A DNA stretch of 64,000 bases from Phocaeicola sartorii JCM 17136 = DSM 21941 (GCF_000614185.1 NZ_BAKM01000002.1:62001-126000); one strand, 5' to 3'; numbered from the stretch's first letter, positions 39,093-48,554 are shown. Numbers and translations are program-made. Notes: generated by a model not told the origin, from the sequence alone.

Positions 39093-41297
39093 ATGAAGAA
39101 TATCTTTACGTTTCTGTTATTCGTATTTATTGGCGGGCAGTCCTTATGGGGACAGCCTGCCAATTTGGTTTGGGATACTCAAAGCCGGAATGCTTCAGAG
39201 TCTATGCTGCGGGGTGGTGATATCGGCATGAATGTATGGGTGGAGAATGACGATGTGTTGTTCTACCTCAGCCGCAGTGGTTCGTTTGATGAAAACAACT
39301 GCCTGTTGAAACAGGGGCGGTTCCGTGTCCGTCTTACTCCGAATCCTTTTGCCGGAGTTTCTTCCTTCCGGCAGACCTTGCATCTGAATGATGGCTATAT
39401 AAGTATAAGTAGTGATAATGCCACCCTTATTATCTGGGCAGATGTATTTCATCCCGTGGTACATGTCGAGGTTGAAACGAAAGAGTTAACTTCCATGCGT
39501 GTAAATTTTGAAAGCTGGCGTTACGAAGATCGTCCGGTGCGGAAGGGGGAAGGCCAGCAATGTTCTTACAAGTGGGCTGTGCCTGCCGGACTCATGACTA
39601 CGCGCGATTCTGTACGTGTGGGCGATGGTGCCTTTACTTTTTTCCATCGCAATCCTGAACGTACTATTTTTGATGTGGTAGTGGACCAGCAGGGAATGAA
39701 TGAGGTGAAAGAACAACTGTATAATCCTCTGAAGAATTTGATTTTTGGGGGCCGTTTATCAGGTGACAATCTGGTTTATAACGGTACACGCCGCGGACAT
39801 TATGCAGGTACTGAGTATCTGGCATGGATGTACAAAAGTAAGAAACCTACTTATAAGCAGTCTGCACGGATTGTCTTGAATACGGAACAAAGTACGGTTC
39901 CTGCATGGGAAGCATCCTTGGCCCGCACTGAGAAGGAAATAAATGTATCCAAAGACAAACAGGCTACTCGCCGTTGGTGGAATGATTTTTGGAAACGTAG
40001 TTTTATTGAGGGGGAAGGTGAAGCGGGAGATGCTATCCGTAACTATACACTGTTCCGCTATATGTTGGGATGTAATGCCTATAGTCAGTGGCCTACCAAG
40101 TTTAACGGGGGACTGTTTACTTTTGATCCTATGTATGTAGATCAGAAAATGGAATTTACCCCTGATTTCCGCAAATGGGGAGGAGGAACCATGACTGCAC
40201 AGAATCAGCGTCTGGTTTATTGGCCCATGCTGAAAAGCGGTGACTTTGATCTGATGAAACCGCAATTCGAGTTCTATCAGCGTTTGTTGCCGACAGCCGA
40301 AGCACGTACCCGTACCTATTGGGGACATGCCGGTGCCTGTTTCACCGAACAGATGGAGAACTTCGGTCTGCCCAATCCTGCCGAGTATGGATTCAAACGT
40401 CCTGAAAGCTATGACAAGGGATTGGAATATAATGCATGGCTGGAATACGAATGGGATACGGTTCTTGAATTTTGTCAGATGATACTGGAGACGGCACGTT
40501 ATAATGAGGCGGATATCAGCCGTTATATCCCTTTGATAGAAAGTTCACTTAATTTTTTTGATGAGCATTATCGTCAACTGGCAGCTCAACGCGGCCGCAA
40601 GGATTTAGATGGCAACGGCAAACTGGTGATCTATCCGGGATCGGCTTGTGAAACTTATAAGATGGCTTATAATCCATCCTCAACCATTGCTGCGCTGCGC
40701 TCTGTTTTACAAACCTACGGACGTAAACCGGACATGCTGGCACGTATTCCTGAGATTCCTTTACGCGTAGTAGATGGTAAGGAAATGATTGCTCCGGCAC
40801 AGGCTTGGGAACGGGTAAACAATATAGAAACTCCCCAGCTTTATGCTGTATTTCCCTGGCGTATGTATGGAGTGGGCAAGGAAGGGCTGGAAATAGCCCG
40901 TAACACCTATCTATATGATCCCGATGCACAGAAATTCCGTTCACATACCGGATGGAAACAAGATAATATCTGGGCTGCCTGTCTGGGTATGACCGAGGAG
41001 GCTGCACAACTTACCTTACAGAAAATGGCGAACGGTCCTCATCGTTTTCCCGCCTTTTGGGGACCGGGTTACGACTGGACTCCCGACCATAACTGGGGGG
41101 GTAGCGGTATGATAGGTATGCAGGAAATGCTGTTGCAGGAAGCTGATGGAAAAATCTTATTATTTCCTGCTTGGCCCAAAGATTGGGATGTGCATTTCAA
41201 ATTGCATGCTACAGGACAAACCACTGTAGAGGCTGTTTTAAAAGGGGGGACAGTGGTTGGTTTAACTGTACACCTGAAGAACGGGAGAGAGATGTAG
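39093..41297 (+). CDS. DUF5703-type six-hairpin glycosidase-like protein
   Basis: A 734-aa exported protein (signal LLFVFIGGQSLWGQ), intact. The N-terminal 250 residues are the beta-sandwich DUF5703 region (VWDTQSRNASESMLRGGDIG, LSRSGSFDENNCLLKQG). Residues about 280-650 are an (alpha/alpha)6-like barrel (RYMLGCNAYSQWPTKFNGG, YWPMLKSGDFDLMKPQFEFY). The C-terminal beta domain ends like GH95 proteins (LLFPAWPKDWDVHFKLHA). The overall fold resembles GH95/GH65-type enzymes. The substrate is not known. It begins 12 bases after the esterase, last gene of the set. Confidence 0.8.
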   Translation: MKNIFTFLLFVFIGGQSLWGQPANLVWDTQSRNASESMLRGGDIGMNVWVENDDVLFYLSRSGSFDENNCLLKQGRFRVRLTPNPFAGVSSFRQTLHLNDGYISISSDNATLIIWADVFHPVVHVEVETKELTSMRVNFESWRYEDRPVRKGEGQQCSYKWAVPAGLMTTRDSVRVGDGAFTFFHRNPERTIFDVVVDQQGMNEVKEQLYNPLKNLIFGGRLSGDNLVYNGTRRGHYAGTEYLAWMYKSKKPTYKQSARIVLNTEQSTVPAWEASLARTEKEINVSKDKQATRRWWNDFWKRSFIEGEGEAGDAIRNYTLFRYMLGCNAYSQWPTKFNGGLFTFDPMYVDQKMEFTPDFRKWGGGTMTAQNQRLVYWPMLKSGDFDLMKPQFEFYQRLLPTAEARTRTYWGHAGACFTEQMENFGLPNPAEYGFKRPESYDKGLEYNAWLEYEWDTVLEFCQMILETARYNEADISRYIPLIESSLNFFDEHYRQLAAQRGRKDLDGNGKLVIYPGSACETYKMAYNPSSTIAALRSVLQTYGRKPDMLARIPEIPLRVVDGKEMIAPAQAWERVNNIETPQLYAVFPWRMYGVGKEGLEIARNTYLYDPDAQKFRSHTGWKQDNIWAACLGMTEEAAQLTLQKMANGPHRFPAFWGPGYDWTPDHNWGGSGMIGMQEMLLQEADGKILLFPAWPKDWDVHFKLHATGQTTVEAVLKGGTVVGLTVHLKNGREM

Positions 41298-41329
41298 TAA
41301 ATTGTTTACTGAATAAATGATTTAGGGTT

Positions 41330-41370
41330 AAGGAGGTGGGTTTCTTTTAGATTCATCTCCTTTTTCTTTA
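41330..41370 (+). terminator. Terminator after the DUF5703 gene
   Basis: AAGGAGGTG (41330-41338) pairs with CATCTCCTT (41354-41362) with one G-U pair, followed by a T-rich run. The rest of the spacer to 41542 shows nothing else I can support. Confidence 0.6.
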
Positions 41371-41542
41371 TATATAACCAAATTCGGAACCTGTCATTCT
41401 TTTCATTTTTCCATTCTTGTCTATTTGTATGGCAATCAGTGCCGGACATTGTTTGACGGCTTAGATTGCCTTTGTCGTGTAAAACAAGAACCAAAATGTC
41501 TGATGTTTTGTTCTTAATATCATAAATAGATTCAAAATGGTT

Positions 41543-42616
41543 ATGAAAAAGATTTTAATAGCTTTGGCCTTGTTGCTGACAGGCATTGCAAGCGGATCGG
41601 CATGTACTGGTATTTCATTCTTGGCCGAAGATGGTGGATATGTGCAGGCACGTACCATAGAGTGGGGGGATAGTTACCTTCCGAGTGAGTATGTTGTTGT
41701 TCCCAGAGGACAAGAATTGGTGTCTTATACTCCGACAGGTGTGAATGGTTTGAGGTTCCGGAGTAAATACGGCATAGTGGGACTGGCTATCATCCAGAAG
41801 GAGTTTGTGGCTGAAGGATTGAATGAAGTAGGCCTTTCGGCCGGATTGTTTTATTTTCCTCATTATGGGAAGTATGAAGAGTATGATGAGGCTCAAAATG
41901 CAACTACTTTGTCGGACTTGCAGGTGGTAAATTGGATGCTTTCCCAGTTTGCTACTGTAGACGAAGTGAGAGCAGCTATAGAAGGGGTGAAGGTGGTTTC
42001 TCTTGATAAACCCGGTAAAAGTTCTACGGTACATTGGCGTATTGGTGATGCTAAAGGAAATCAAGTGGTGTTGGAATTTGTAGATGGTATTCCTCATTTT
42101 TATGAAAACAGGGTAGGAGTACTCACCAATTCTCCCGATTTCCCATGGCAGGTGACTAACTTGAATAATTATGTAAATCTGTATCCGGGAGCTGTCACTC
42201 CACAACAATGGAGTGGGGTGATTATTTCGCCTTTTGGCGCAGGTGCCGGATTTCATGGCATTCCGGGAGATGTGACTCCTCCTTCCCGTTTTGTTCGTGT
42301 TGCGTTTTATAAGGCAACGGCTCCGGCGTGTCCTACAGCGTACGACGCTATATTACAAAGCTTTCATATTCTGAATAATTTTGATATCCCTATCGGTATA
42401 GAACATGCGTCAGGAAAAGTGCCTGATATTCCCAGTGCCACACAATGGACTTCGGCTATTGATTTGACAAACAGGAAAGTGTATTATAAAACGGCATATA
42501 ATAACAATATTCGTTGTATTAATATGAAGAAGATTGATTTTGATAAAGTGAAGTATCAATCGTATCCATTGGATAAGGAGTTGAAACAGCCTATAGAAGA
42601 GATTGTTGTGAAATAG
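41543..42616 (+). CDS. bsh: Choloylglycine (bile salt) hydrolase
   Basis: A 357-aa Ntn hydrolase of the choloylglycine family. Residues 1-20 are a signal peptide (MKKILIALALLLTGIASGSA). The next residue is Cys21 (CTGISF), which becomes the N-terminal nucleophile after cleavage, as the mechanism needs. Other family features: ARTIEWGD with the conserved Arg, GLNEVGLSAGLFYFP, VLTNSPDFPWQ with Asn and Asp, and the Arg in the C-terminal part. The enzyme deconjugates taurine- or glycine-bile acids, a usual gut trait; penicillin V acylases share the fold, so the substrate is inferred. Single gene; I prefer ATG 41543 over 41537. Confidence 0.88.
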   Translation: MKKILIALALLLTGIASGSACTGISFLAEDGGYVQARTIEWGDSYLPSEYVVVPRGQELVSYTPTGVNGLRFRSKYGIVGLAIIQKEFVAEGLNEVGLSAGLFYFPHYGKYEEYDEAQNATTLSDLQVVNWMLSQFATVDEVRAAIEGVKVVSLDKPGKSSTVHWRIGDAKGNQVVLEFVDGIPHFYENRVGVLTNSPDFPWQVTNLNNYVNLYPGAVTPQQWSGVIISPFGAGAGFHGIPGDVTPPSRFVRVAFYKATAPACPTAYDAILQSFHILNNFDIPIGIEHASGKVPDIPSATQWTSAIDLTNRKVYYKTAYNNNIRCINMKKIDFDKVKYQSYPLDKELKQPIEEIVVK

Positions 42617-42720
42617 TGTGAGGGCTTGGAAGCAGTTGGCAGAAATACATGGACATTTCGAACGATGTGAATGGAAAATGGATAAAATGCACTTTTTTTA
42701 GAAAAAAAATCCTAGAAATG

Positions 42721-42751
42721 TTTGCAGATACAAAAATAAACCATACCTTTG
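42721..42751 (+). promoter_or_regulatory. tRNA-Lys promoter
   Basis: TTTG (42721-42724), 19 bases, TACCTTTG (42744-42751): a full Bacteroides consensus, about 38 bases before the mature tRNA. Confidence 0.75.
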
Positions 42752-42788
42752 CACTCGCAATTCGGAAGAATGGCAATAGCAAAGGATT

Positions 42789-42864
42789 GATTCGCTAGCT
42801 CAGCAGGTAGAGCACAACACTTTTAATGTTGGGGTCTTGGGTTCGAGCCCCAAGCGGATCACCA
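42789..42864 (+). tRNA. tRNA-Lys (anticodon UUU)
   Basis: 76 nt with encoded CCA. Acceptor GATTCGC pairs with GCGGATC (one G-U). D arm GCTCAGCAGGTAGAGC, anticodon stem CAACA/TGTTG around the loop CTTTTAA (anticodon TTT), T arm TTGGG-TTCGAGC-CCCAA. All arms fold. Confidence 0.97.
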
Positions 42865-43069
42865 GGTAAGAGGAATGAAGTTAATACTTTGTTCCTCTTT
42901 TTTGTGCCTAAAAGCATTAATTACCTGTAAGTTATGGCTCAGAACTTCTATTCAACACCCCTAATTAATGACTTCGATGCTATCAAAGGTGATACTAATT
43001 CACCCGATACTTTAAGCACCGAAATTAAGCACGGAATCCAATCACCACTTTTCCAGCAGTCAGCCTTTG

Positions 43070-43234
43070 ATGAAAGCCGTTAATAAACTGAACCTTATGG
43101 CTGAATATGACGCCCGTACAATGAATGTAGGTGCTGAATACAGCTTTGGGAAAGATTATATCAATGCCGTGATAGAGTTCAACCGCTGCCGTTACTTCTC
43201 CGGCGGACTGGTTTTTAAAATCCACCTGAAATAA
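43070..43234 (+). pseudogene. C-terminal remnant of a YjbH-like beta-barrel protein
   Basis: A 54-codon frame: MKAVNKLNLMAEYDARTMNV, then GAEYSFGKDYINAV, ending FSGGLVFKIHLK and a stop. This resembles the last strands of YjbH/exopolysaccharide outer-membrane barrel proteins (LMAEYD...VNVGAEY, ending SGG...K-HL). The preceding 385-bp stretch after the tRNA (from 42865) also has a 49-codon frame at 42934-43083 that overlaps it in another frame and is not recognised. Probably the leftover 3' end of a lost gene. It is convergent with mltF. Confidence 0.5.
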
Positions 43235-43249
43235 TAAAAGGAGTGGCTG

Positions 43250-44629
43250 TCAGTTTTTGATTTTCTTTTTATACACTTCTCCTCTGCTCATAACTTCCTT
43301 AACGAAATTGTAAGTCTCTACCCCTCGGAAATATCCGTTCTTACAAACCGGATCATTGAAATATTCTTCATTACTTTTAAGCAGGATATAGTCATCTACG
43401 CTGTTGTCCCATACATATTTATTCTTGCCATATTTTTCAGCCAGCGCCATGGCATCCAGTATGTGTCCTATTCCGGCGTTATAAGCCGCCAAGACAAATT
43501 TCATCCGTTCGTTTTCATCTTTTATCGCATTGAAAGAACGGGACGTGGCAGCGATATATTTCACGGCGGCCTTTATACTCTCTTCCGGATCCCGTTCTTT
43601 ACCGGGAGGAACTCCCATAGCGCGTGCCGTCCGGGGCATGAGCTGCATTAATCCTTTCGCGCCGGCCCATGATACGGCTGTCGTATCAAAGTTTGATTCC
43701 GTATAGGCCAGGGAGGCTAAAATACGCCAGTCCCAGTCTATTTCTTTCGCATATTTCTTGAACAGAGCATCGAAGTGTGAAATCTTTCCGTCCTTGACGG
43801 ACAAGATGGAACCGTGAGGTGTCCGTTTGCTTATTTCAAAATAACGCTTGCTGCTGGCCTGATAGGCGGGAGAAGTCATATTTTCCTGATGCCATTTAGT
43901 AGCCGCTTCACCTAGTAGCGGTGAGGTCTTACGTACGGCCCATGAGGCACGTTGGTCAAAACTGACTGCCAGGTTGATATTCAGATTGGGGTAATAAGTC
44001 TTGTTTAATTTGGCCAGGTCGTTGTCGCAGATGGCATAATCTATCTCACCATTGGAAACCTGCATGATTAAATCTTCGGTGGTGATGCTGTCATTATCGA
44101 CTTCGTGTATCAATATACCGCCACCCAGTTCTTTATCCAGATTGATGAGACGTTCCAGATACTTTCCCGGTTTTACATAGACTTCTTTCCCGATTAATTC
44201 TGTCACATTGTTCAGTGCTTTCTTCTTTTTTTGAGTATTACGTTGTACCAATACCTGATGGGTGATGATATCTTCTCCGCAAAACTCTACACTGTCTTTA
44301 AACTCTTTGGTAACAGGCAGGTTATAGGCTATCAGGTCTCCTTCTCCTTGCAATAGCTTATGAACCAGATCACGGGCATTCTGTGCTACTTTTACTTTCA
44401 GTTTTACGCCCAGTGAACGGGCGAACTGATCGGCCAGCTCATACTGGAATCCCATAGGTTCGCCCCGATAATCGAAATAAGAAGTGGAACTGTTCAAGGT
44501 CAGGACTACTAATTCTCCGCTGTCTTTTATCTGTGGCAAATCATAATTTGTCACTTCGGCAGATTGTTGCCGGTTGCGGCACGCTATCATGCATATACAG
44601 GCAAGGACTAATAGCCAGACATTTTTCAT
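43250..44629 (-). CDS. mltF: Membrane-bound lytic transglycosylase F
   Basis: A 459-aa lipoprotein (signal LVLACICMIAC, lipobox MIAC). Residues 30-260 form a periplasmic binding-protein (SBP_bac_3) domain (GELVVLTLNSSTSYFDYRGE), and residues 285-440 an SLT lysozyme-like domain with catalytic glutamate in LAYTESNFD, then AKGLMQLMPRTARAMG and LAAYNAGIGHILDA. This order is that of MltF, which cleaves peptidoglycan glycan strands with formation of 1,6-anhydro ends. It overlaps the stop of udk as ATGA, so it is co-translated in a two-gene operon. Confidence 0.92.
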   Translation of the reverse strand: MKNVWLLVLACICMIACRNRQQSAEVTNYDLPQIKDSGELVVLTLNSSTSYFDYRGEPMGFQYELADQFARSLGVKLKVKVAQNARDLVHKLLQGEGDLIAYNLPVTKEFKDSVEFCGEDIITHQVLVQRNTQKKKKALNNVTELIGKEVYVKPGKYLERLINLDKELGGGILIHEVDNDSITTEDLIMQVSNGEIDYAICDNDLAKLNKTYYPNLNINLAVSFDQRASWAVRKTSPLLGEAATKWHQENMTSPAYQASSKRYFEISKRTPHGSILSVKDGKISHFDALFKKYAKEIDWDWRILASLAYTESNFDTTAVSWAGAKGLMQLMPRTARAMGVPPGKERDPEESIKAAVKYIAATSRSFNAIKDENERMKFVLAAYNAGIGHILDAMALAEKYGKNKYVWDNSVDDYILLKSNEEYFNDPVCKNGYFRGVETYNFVKEVMSRGEVYKKKIKN

Positions 44630-45237
44630 TTTCCTAAAATCTTTTCAATATATAGTTTAAGGATTTCAATGGCCTTTTGGTTGTTGCCTCCATTGGGAAT
44701 GATAATGTCAGCATATTGCTTGGTAGGCTCTATGAATTCGTCATGCATCGGTTTCAGAATGTTCCGGTATTTGTCTATCAGCATTTCCAAGGGGTGGCCG
44801 CGTTCCACCATGTCGCGGGTAATCACACGCAGCAAACGCTCGTCCGGTTCGGCATCCACAAAAATCTTCAAGTCCATCAGATCTCGTAACTCTTTGTCAT
44901 AGAGGCTCATGATACCTTCCACAATGATGACTTCCTTGGGCTCTACATGAATGGTCTCGGACAAGCGTGTGCATACTATATAAGAATAGGTGGGTTGCTC
45001 AATGGGATGTCCTTTGCGCAGATCGGCAATCTGTTCTTCAAAGAGCTGCCAGTCAAAAGCGTCGGGATGGTCGAAATTGGTTTGTTTACGTACTTCCAAG
45101 GGAATGGATGACTGATCATTATAATAGGAGTCTTGTGGAATGACTGCAACGGAACCTGGGGGCAGGCTCTCTATGATTTTTCTAACTACAGTGGTTTTTC
45201 CTGAACCGGTTCCGCCGGCTATGCCAATAATTATCAT
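44626..45237 (-). CDS. udk: Uridine kinase
   Basis: A 203-aa P-loop kinase: GIAGGTGSGKTTVV is the Walker A near the N-terminus. IPQDSYYND, NFDHPDAFDW and IIVEGIMSLYD are the family motifs for substrate binding and the lid, and VERGHPLEMLIDKY follows. It phosphorylates uridine and cytidine in pyrimidine salvage. Length is typical. First gene of the operon with mltF, from a leftward promoter at 45311-45318. Confidence 0.94.
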   Translation of the reverse strand: MIIIGIAGGTGSGKTTVVRKIIESLPPGSVAVIPQDSYYNDQSSIPLEVRKQTNFDHPDAFDWQLFEEQIADLRKGHPIEQPTYSYIVCTRLSETIHVEPKEVIIVEGIMSLYDKELRDLMDLKIFVDAEPDERLLRVITRDMVERGHPLEMLIDKYRNILKPMHDEFIEPTKQYADIIIPNGGNNQKAIEILKLYIEKILGK

Positions 45238-45268
45238 AATAATAGACTGTATTTTAAAACAAAACTGT

Positions 45269-45318
45269 TACTTTTGCATCAGGCTAAATACCTTAGCCTT
45301 GTGTCAATTACAAAAGTA
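45269..45318. promoter_or_regulatory. Divergent promoters of udk and the Dabb gene with a hairpin between
   Basis: TACTTTTG at 45269-45276 (plus) serves the Dabb gene, and its inverse CAAAAGTA at 45311-45318 (minus) serves udk. They face each other, so both transcripts cross the hairpin AGGCTAA-ATACC-TTAGCCT at 45281-45299. Neither has a clear -33 box. Confidence 0.5.
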
Positions 45319-45342
45319 GGATAATTAATTAAAATATCAAGT

Positions 45343-45642
45343 ATGGTTAAGCACATTGTTTTGTTTAAATTGAAAGAAACTCTTTCACAGGAAGAAAAAT
45401 GGAAAGTGATGAATGATTTTAAAGCGGCTATTGAAGCTTTGCCGGCCAAGATAGGTTTTATCCGTCATATATTTGTGGGACTGAATGCCAATCCTGCTGA
45501 AAAATGGGATATTTGTCTGGATAGTGAATTCGATACACTGGCAGATGTCAGTGCCTATGCCGTTCATCCGGATCATGTAGCGGCTGCCGGCCTTTTAAAG
45601 GAAGTCAAGGCAGATCGGGCCTGTGTGGATTATGAATTTTAA
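45343..45642 (+). CDS. Dabb (stress-responsive A/B barrel) family protein
   Basis: A 99-aa protein: MVKHIVLFKLKETLSQEEKW at the start, IRHIFVGLNANPAEKWDI in the middle and SAYAVHPDHVAAAGLL at the end, the pattern of the ferredoxin-like dimeric Dabb fold. Cytoplasmic; biochemical function in Bacteroides unknown. It is followed 10 bases on by the thioesterase gene, so one operon. Confidence 0.88.
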   Translation: MVKHIVLFKLKETLSQEEKWKVMNDFKAAIEALPAKIGFIRHIFVGLNANPAEKWDICLDSEFDTLADVSAYAVHPDHVAAAGLLKEVKADRACVDYEF

Positions 45643-45652
45643 AAGATAGCCT

Positions 45653-46143
45653 ATGAAAAAGATAATCAATCCCTGGAAAGGATGGAAGGATATAATTGCT
45701 TCGGCTGTGCTCCCAACAATGAAGCCGGGGTGAAGATGGAATTTTATGAAGACGGGGATGAGGTAATCAGTATATGGAAACCTCAGCCACAGTTTCAGGG
45801 GTGGATTGATACGTTGCATGGAGGGATTCAGGCGGTGCTGCTGGATGAGATTTGTGCATGGGTCGTTTTGCGTAAACTACAGACTACCGGGGTTACCTCC
45901 AAAATGGAAACCCGCTATATGAAGCCTGTGAATACTAACGATTCGCATATTGTACTGAAGGCTTCCATAAAGGAGAGTAAGCGCAATATCGTATTTATAG
46001 AAGCGGCTATTTATAATAATAAGGAGGAACTTTGCACCAAGGCGCTGTGCACTTATTTCACTTTTCCGCAGGAGAAGGCGAAGGAAGAAATGCATTTCTT
46101 GAGCTGCGAGGTAGAACCGGAAGAGATAATTCCTTTAATTTGA
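45653..46143 (+). CDS. PaaI-type hotdog thioesterase, frame broken once
   Basis: The ATG at 45653 reads MKKIINPWKG. The frame then breaks near 45681, where AAAGGGATG is read as AAAGGATG; restoring one G continues as MEGYNCFGCAPNNEAGV and yields a 163-aa protein. Hotdog fold with CFGCAPNNEAG and WIDTLHGGIQAVLLDEICAW, the helix carrying the catalytic-site HGG. Acyl-CoA thioesterase is the family role; the substrate is unknown. If the frame is really as read, translation from the ATG at 45682 would still give most of the domain. Confidence 0.78.
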
Positions 46144-46172
46144 AAGAAAAAATAAAGTTTTTGCGATAATTA

Positions 46173-46204
46173 TTTGCTGATATCAAATATAAACTTTACT
46201 TTTG
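46173..46204 (+). promoter_or_regulatory. his operon promoter
   Basis: TTTG (46173-46176), 20 bases, TACTTTTG (46197-46204). A perfect consensus 22 bases before the leader peptide ATG. Confidence 0.8.
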
Positions 46205-46226
46205 TCGCAAATAAAAAGAAAAGACT

Positions 46227-46271
46227 ATGGTTAGAACAGCTACACATCATCATCATTTTCCTAACGAATAA
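46227..46271 (+). CDS. hisL: his operon leader peptide
   Basis: A 14-codon frame reads MVRTATHHHHFPNE and stop: four histidine codons in a row, between a consensus promoter and a terminator hairpin, upstream of hisG. This is the layout of a histidine attenuator: with charged tRNA-His the ribosome passes and the terminator at 46310 forms; with little charged tRNA-His it stalls at the His codons and transcription continues. The mechanism is known from enteric bacteria; its use here is inference from the layout. Confidence 0.8.
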   Translation: MVRTATHHHHFPNE

Positions 46272-46309
46272 CTCGGTGGGCTAAGGTGATATTGTAGTAT
46301 AATGATATA

Positions 46310-46339
46310 GGGCTTGCCGAAAACGGTAAGCCCTTTTTT
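46310..46339 (+). terminator. his attenuator terminator
   Basis: GGGCTTGCCG (46310-46319), loop AAAA, CGGTAAGCCC (46324-46333), then a run of six T. It stands 38 bases after the leader peptide stop and 40 bases before hisG. Confidence 0.85.
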
Positions 46340-46372
46340 ATTGCCGATTAATAATTAGAAACAGATAGAATC

Positions 46373-47224
46373 ATGCTTAGAATTGCAGTACAGTCAAAAG
46401 GCCGTTTGTTTGAAGAGACAATGGCATTATTACAAGAGGCGGATATTAAAATCTCCACTTCTAAAAGAATCCTTTTAGTCCAGTCATCCAATTTCCCTAT
46501 CGAGGTCCTTTTTCTTCGCGATGATGACATTCCTCAGTCTGTAGCCGGTGGAGTGGCTGATTTGGGGATCGTAGGCGAGAATGAGTTTGTAGAGAGAAAA
46601 GAGGATGCCGAGGTGATTAAACGCTTGGGATTCAGCAAGTGCCGTTTGTCATTGGCTATACCTAAAGATGTGGATTATCCAGGCTTGTCTTGGTTTGAAG
46701 GACGCAAGATTGCTACTTCTTATCCCGGCATTCTGAAAGATTTTATGGATCGGAATGGTATTCATTCGGATATTCATGTCATTACCGGTTCGGTGGAGAT
46801 TGCTCCGGGAATCAGTCTGGCTGATGCTATTTTTGATATTGTCAGTTCGGGATCTACTTTGGTAAGCAATAGCTTGAAGGAAGTGGAAGTGGTGATGAAA
46901 AGTGAGGCGTTGCTGATAGGCAATAAGAATATGTCTGAGGAGAAGAAGGAGATTCTGAACGAACTCTTGTTCCGTATTGAAGCGGTGAAGGCTGCCGAAG
47001 ACAAGAAATATGTCTTGATGAATGCGCCGACAGAACGCCTGAAAGAAATTATCGAAGTGCTGCCGGGCATGAAGAGTCCTACGGTGATGCCATTGGCACA
47101 AGAAGGATGGAGTTCGGTACATACAGTGCTTGACGAGAAACGTTTTTGGGAGATCATCGGAAAACTGAAGGCATTGGGCGCGGAAGGTATTTTGGTATTG
47201 CCCATTGAGAAAATGATATTATAG
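46373..47224 (+). CDS. hisG: ATP phosphoribosyltransferase
   Basis: A 283-aa long-form HisG. LRIAVQSKGRLFEETMALL at the start, VAGGVADLGIVGENEF and DAIFDIVSSGSTLVSNSL (PRPP-binding loop), then a C-terminal regulatory ACT-like domain from about residue 210. First committed step of histidine synthesis (ATP + PRPP), normally inhibited by histidine. First structural gene after the attenuator; hisD starts 49 bases after its stop. Confidence 0.95.
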   Translation: MLRIAVQSKGRLFEETMALLQEADIKISTSKRILLVQSSNFPIEVLFLRDDDIPQSVAGGVADLGIVGENEFVERKEDAEVIKRLGFSKCRLSLAIPKDVDYPGLSWFEGRKIATSYPGILKDFMDRNGIHSDIHVITGSVEIAPGISLADAIFDIVSSGSTLVSNSLKEVEVVMKSEALLIGNKNMSEEKKEILNELLFRIEAVKAAEDKKYVLMNAPTERLKEIIEVLPGMKSPTVMPLAQEGWSSVHTVLDEKRFWEIIGKLKALGAEGILVLPIEKMIL

Positions 47225-47273
47225 CCGGCTCATACGTCGGACGAGATTTGTTCATTTATAAAAGAATACATGT

Positions 47274-48552
47274 ATGAAGAAAATAATATATCCCGAAAAG
47301 AAAGACTGGCCGGAAATTCTCCGTCGTCCGGCATTGAATACGGACATGTTGCGCGAAACAGTAAAAGAAGTGCTGGATAGGGTGAAAACAGAAGGGGATA
47401 AGGCGGTGATGGAGTATGAAGAGCGTTTTGACAAGGTGAAACTGGATTCACTGAGAGTTACTGAAGCGGAGATTGCCGAAGCTGAAAAGGGGGTGCCTAT
47501 TGAATTGAAGGCAGCTATCATGCTGGCACAGAAAAATATTCATACTTTTCATCGTTCTCAGCGGTTTGAAGGGAAAAAGGTGCAGACCGTACCCGGGGTA
47601 ACTTGTTGGCAGAAGGCGGTTGCTATTGAAAAGGTGGGCTTGTATATTCCCGGAGGCACGGCGCCTTTATTTTCTACCGTATTGATGTTGGCTACTCCGG
47701 CACAGATTGCCGGATGCAAGGAAATTGTACTTTGCACTCCTCCTGATAAAGAAGGAAAGGTTCATCCTGCTATCTTGTATGCGGCAAAATTGGCGGGGTA
47801 AATAAGATATTCAAAGCAGGAGGGGTGCAAGCTATCGCTGCCATGGCATACGGGACGGAAAGTGTGCCTAAAGTTTATAAAATTTTCGGTCCGGGTAACC
47901 AATATGTAACGGCTGCCAAACAGCAAGTTTCTTTGCGTGATGTTGCGATAGATATGCCTGCCGGTCCTTCCGAAGTCGAAGTGCTGGCCGATGAGACGGC
48001 TAATCCTGTGTTTGTGGCAGCCGATTTGCTTTCACAGGCGGAGCACGGAGTCGATAGTCAGGCCATGCTGATAACTACTTCTGAGAAATTAATGAAGGAG
48101 GTGGAGTATGAGGTGCAACGCCAGTTGGCTTTGCTTCCCAGATGGGAAATAGCTGAAAAGTCGTTGGCAAACAGCAAATTGATTCTAGTGAGGGATATGA
48201 TGAGGCAATTGACTTGACGAATGAATATGCTCCCGAGCATTTGATTATCGAGACCAAGGATTATATGGAACAGGCGGAGCGTATTGTCAATGCCGGATCT
48301 GTATTTCTAGGTTCACTTACTCCGGAGAGTGCCGGTGATTATGCATCCGGAACCAATCATACTTTACCTACCAATGGTTACGCCAAAGCGTATAGTGGGG
48401 TGAGTCTGGATAGTTTTATTCGTAAAATCACTTTTCAGGAGATTAACGGCGAGGGGATTCAGAATATCGGTCCTGCTATTGAGGTGATGGCAGCTAATGA
48501 ACAACTGGGTGCGCATAAGAATGCAGTAACCGTAAGATTAAAAACAGTATAA
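47274..48552 (+). CDS. hisD: Histidinol dehydrogenase, frame broken twice
   Basis: Three frames (47274-47801, 47825-48217, 48214-48552). A G missing near 47798 (GGGGG read as GGGG, in [15 protein letters not shown]) and a G missing near 48199 (ATGGAT read as ATGAT, in [19 protein letters not shown]) account for both breaks; the corrected protein is 426 aa, normal for HisD. Features: [53 protein letters not shown] (Zn ligands and catalytic His/Glu) and TNEYAPEHL. It performs the last two oxidations to histidine with NAD. Two breaks in an otherwise complete operon point to sequence error. Confidence 0.88.
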
Positions 48553-48554
48553 AG

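Noticed and set aside
47274..48552. hisD as a true pseudogene (histidine auxotrophy)
   Set aside because: Both breaks are single missing G residues, the rest of the gene is conserved and the attenuator and neighbours are intact; error is more likely.
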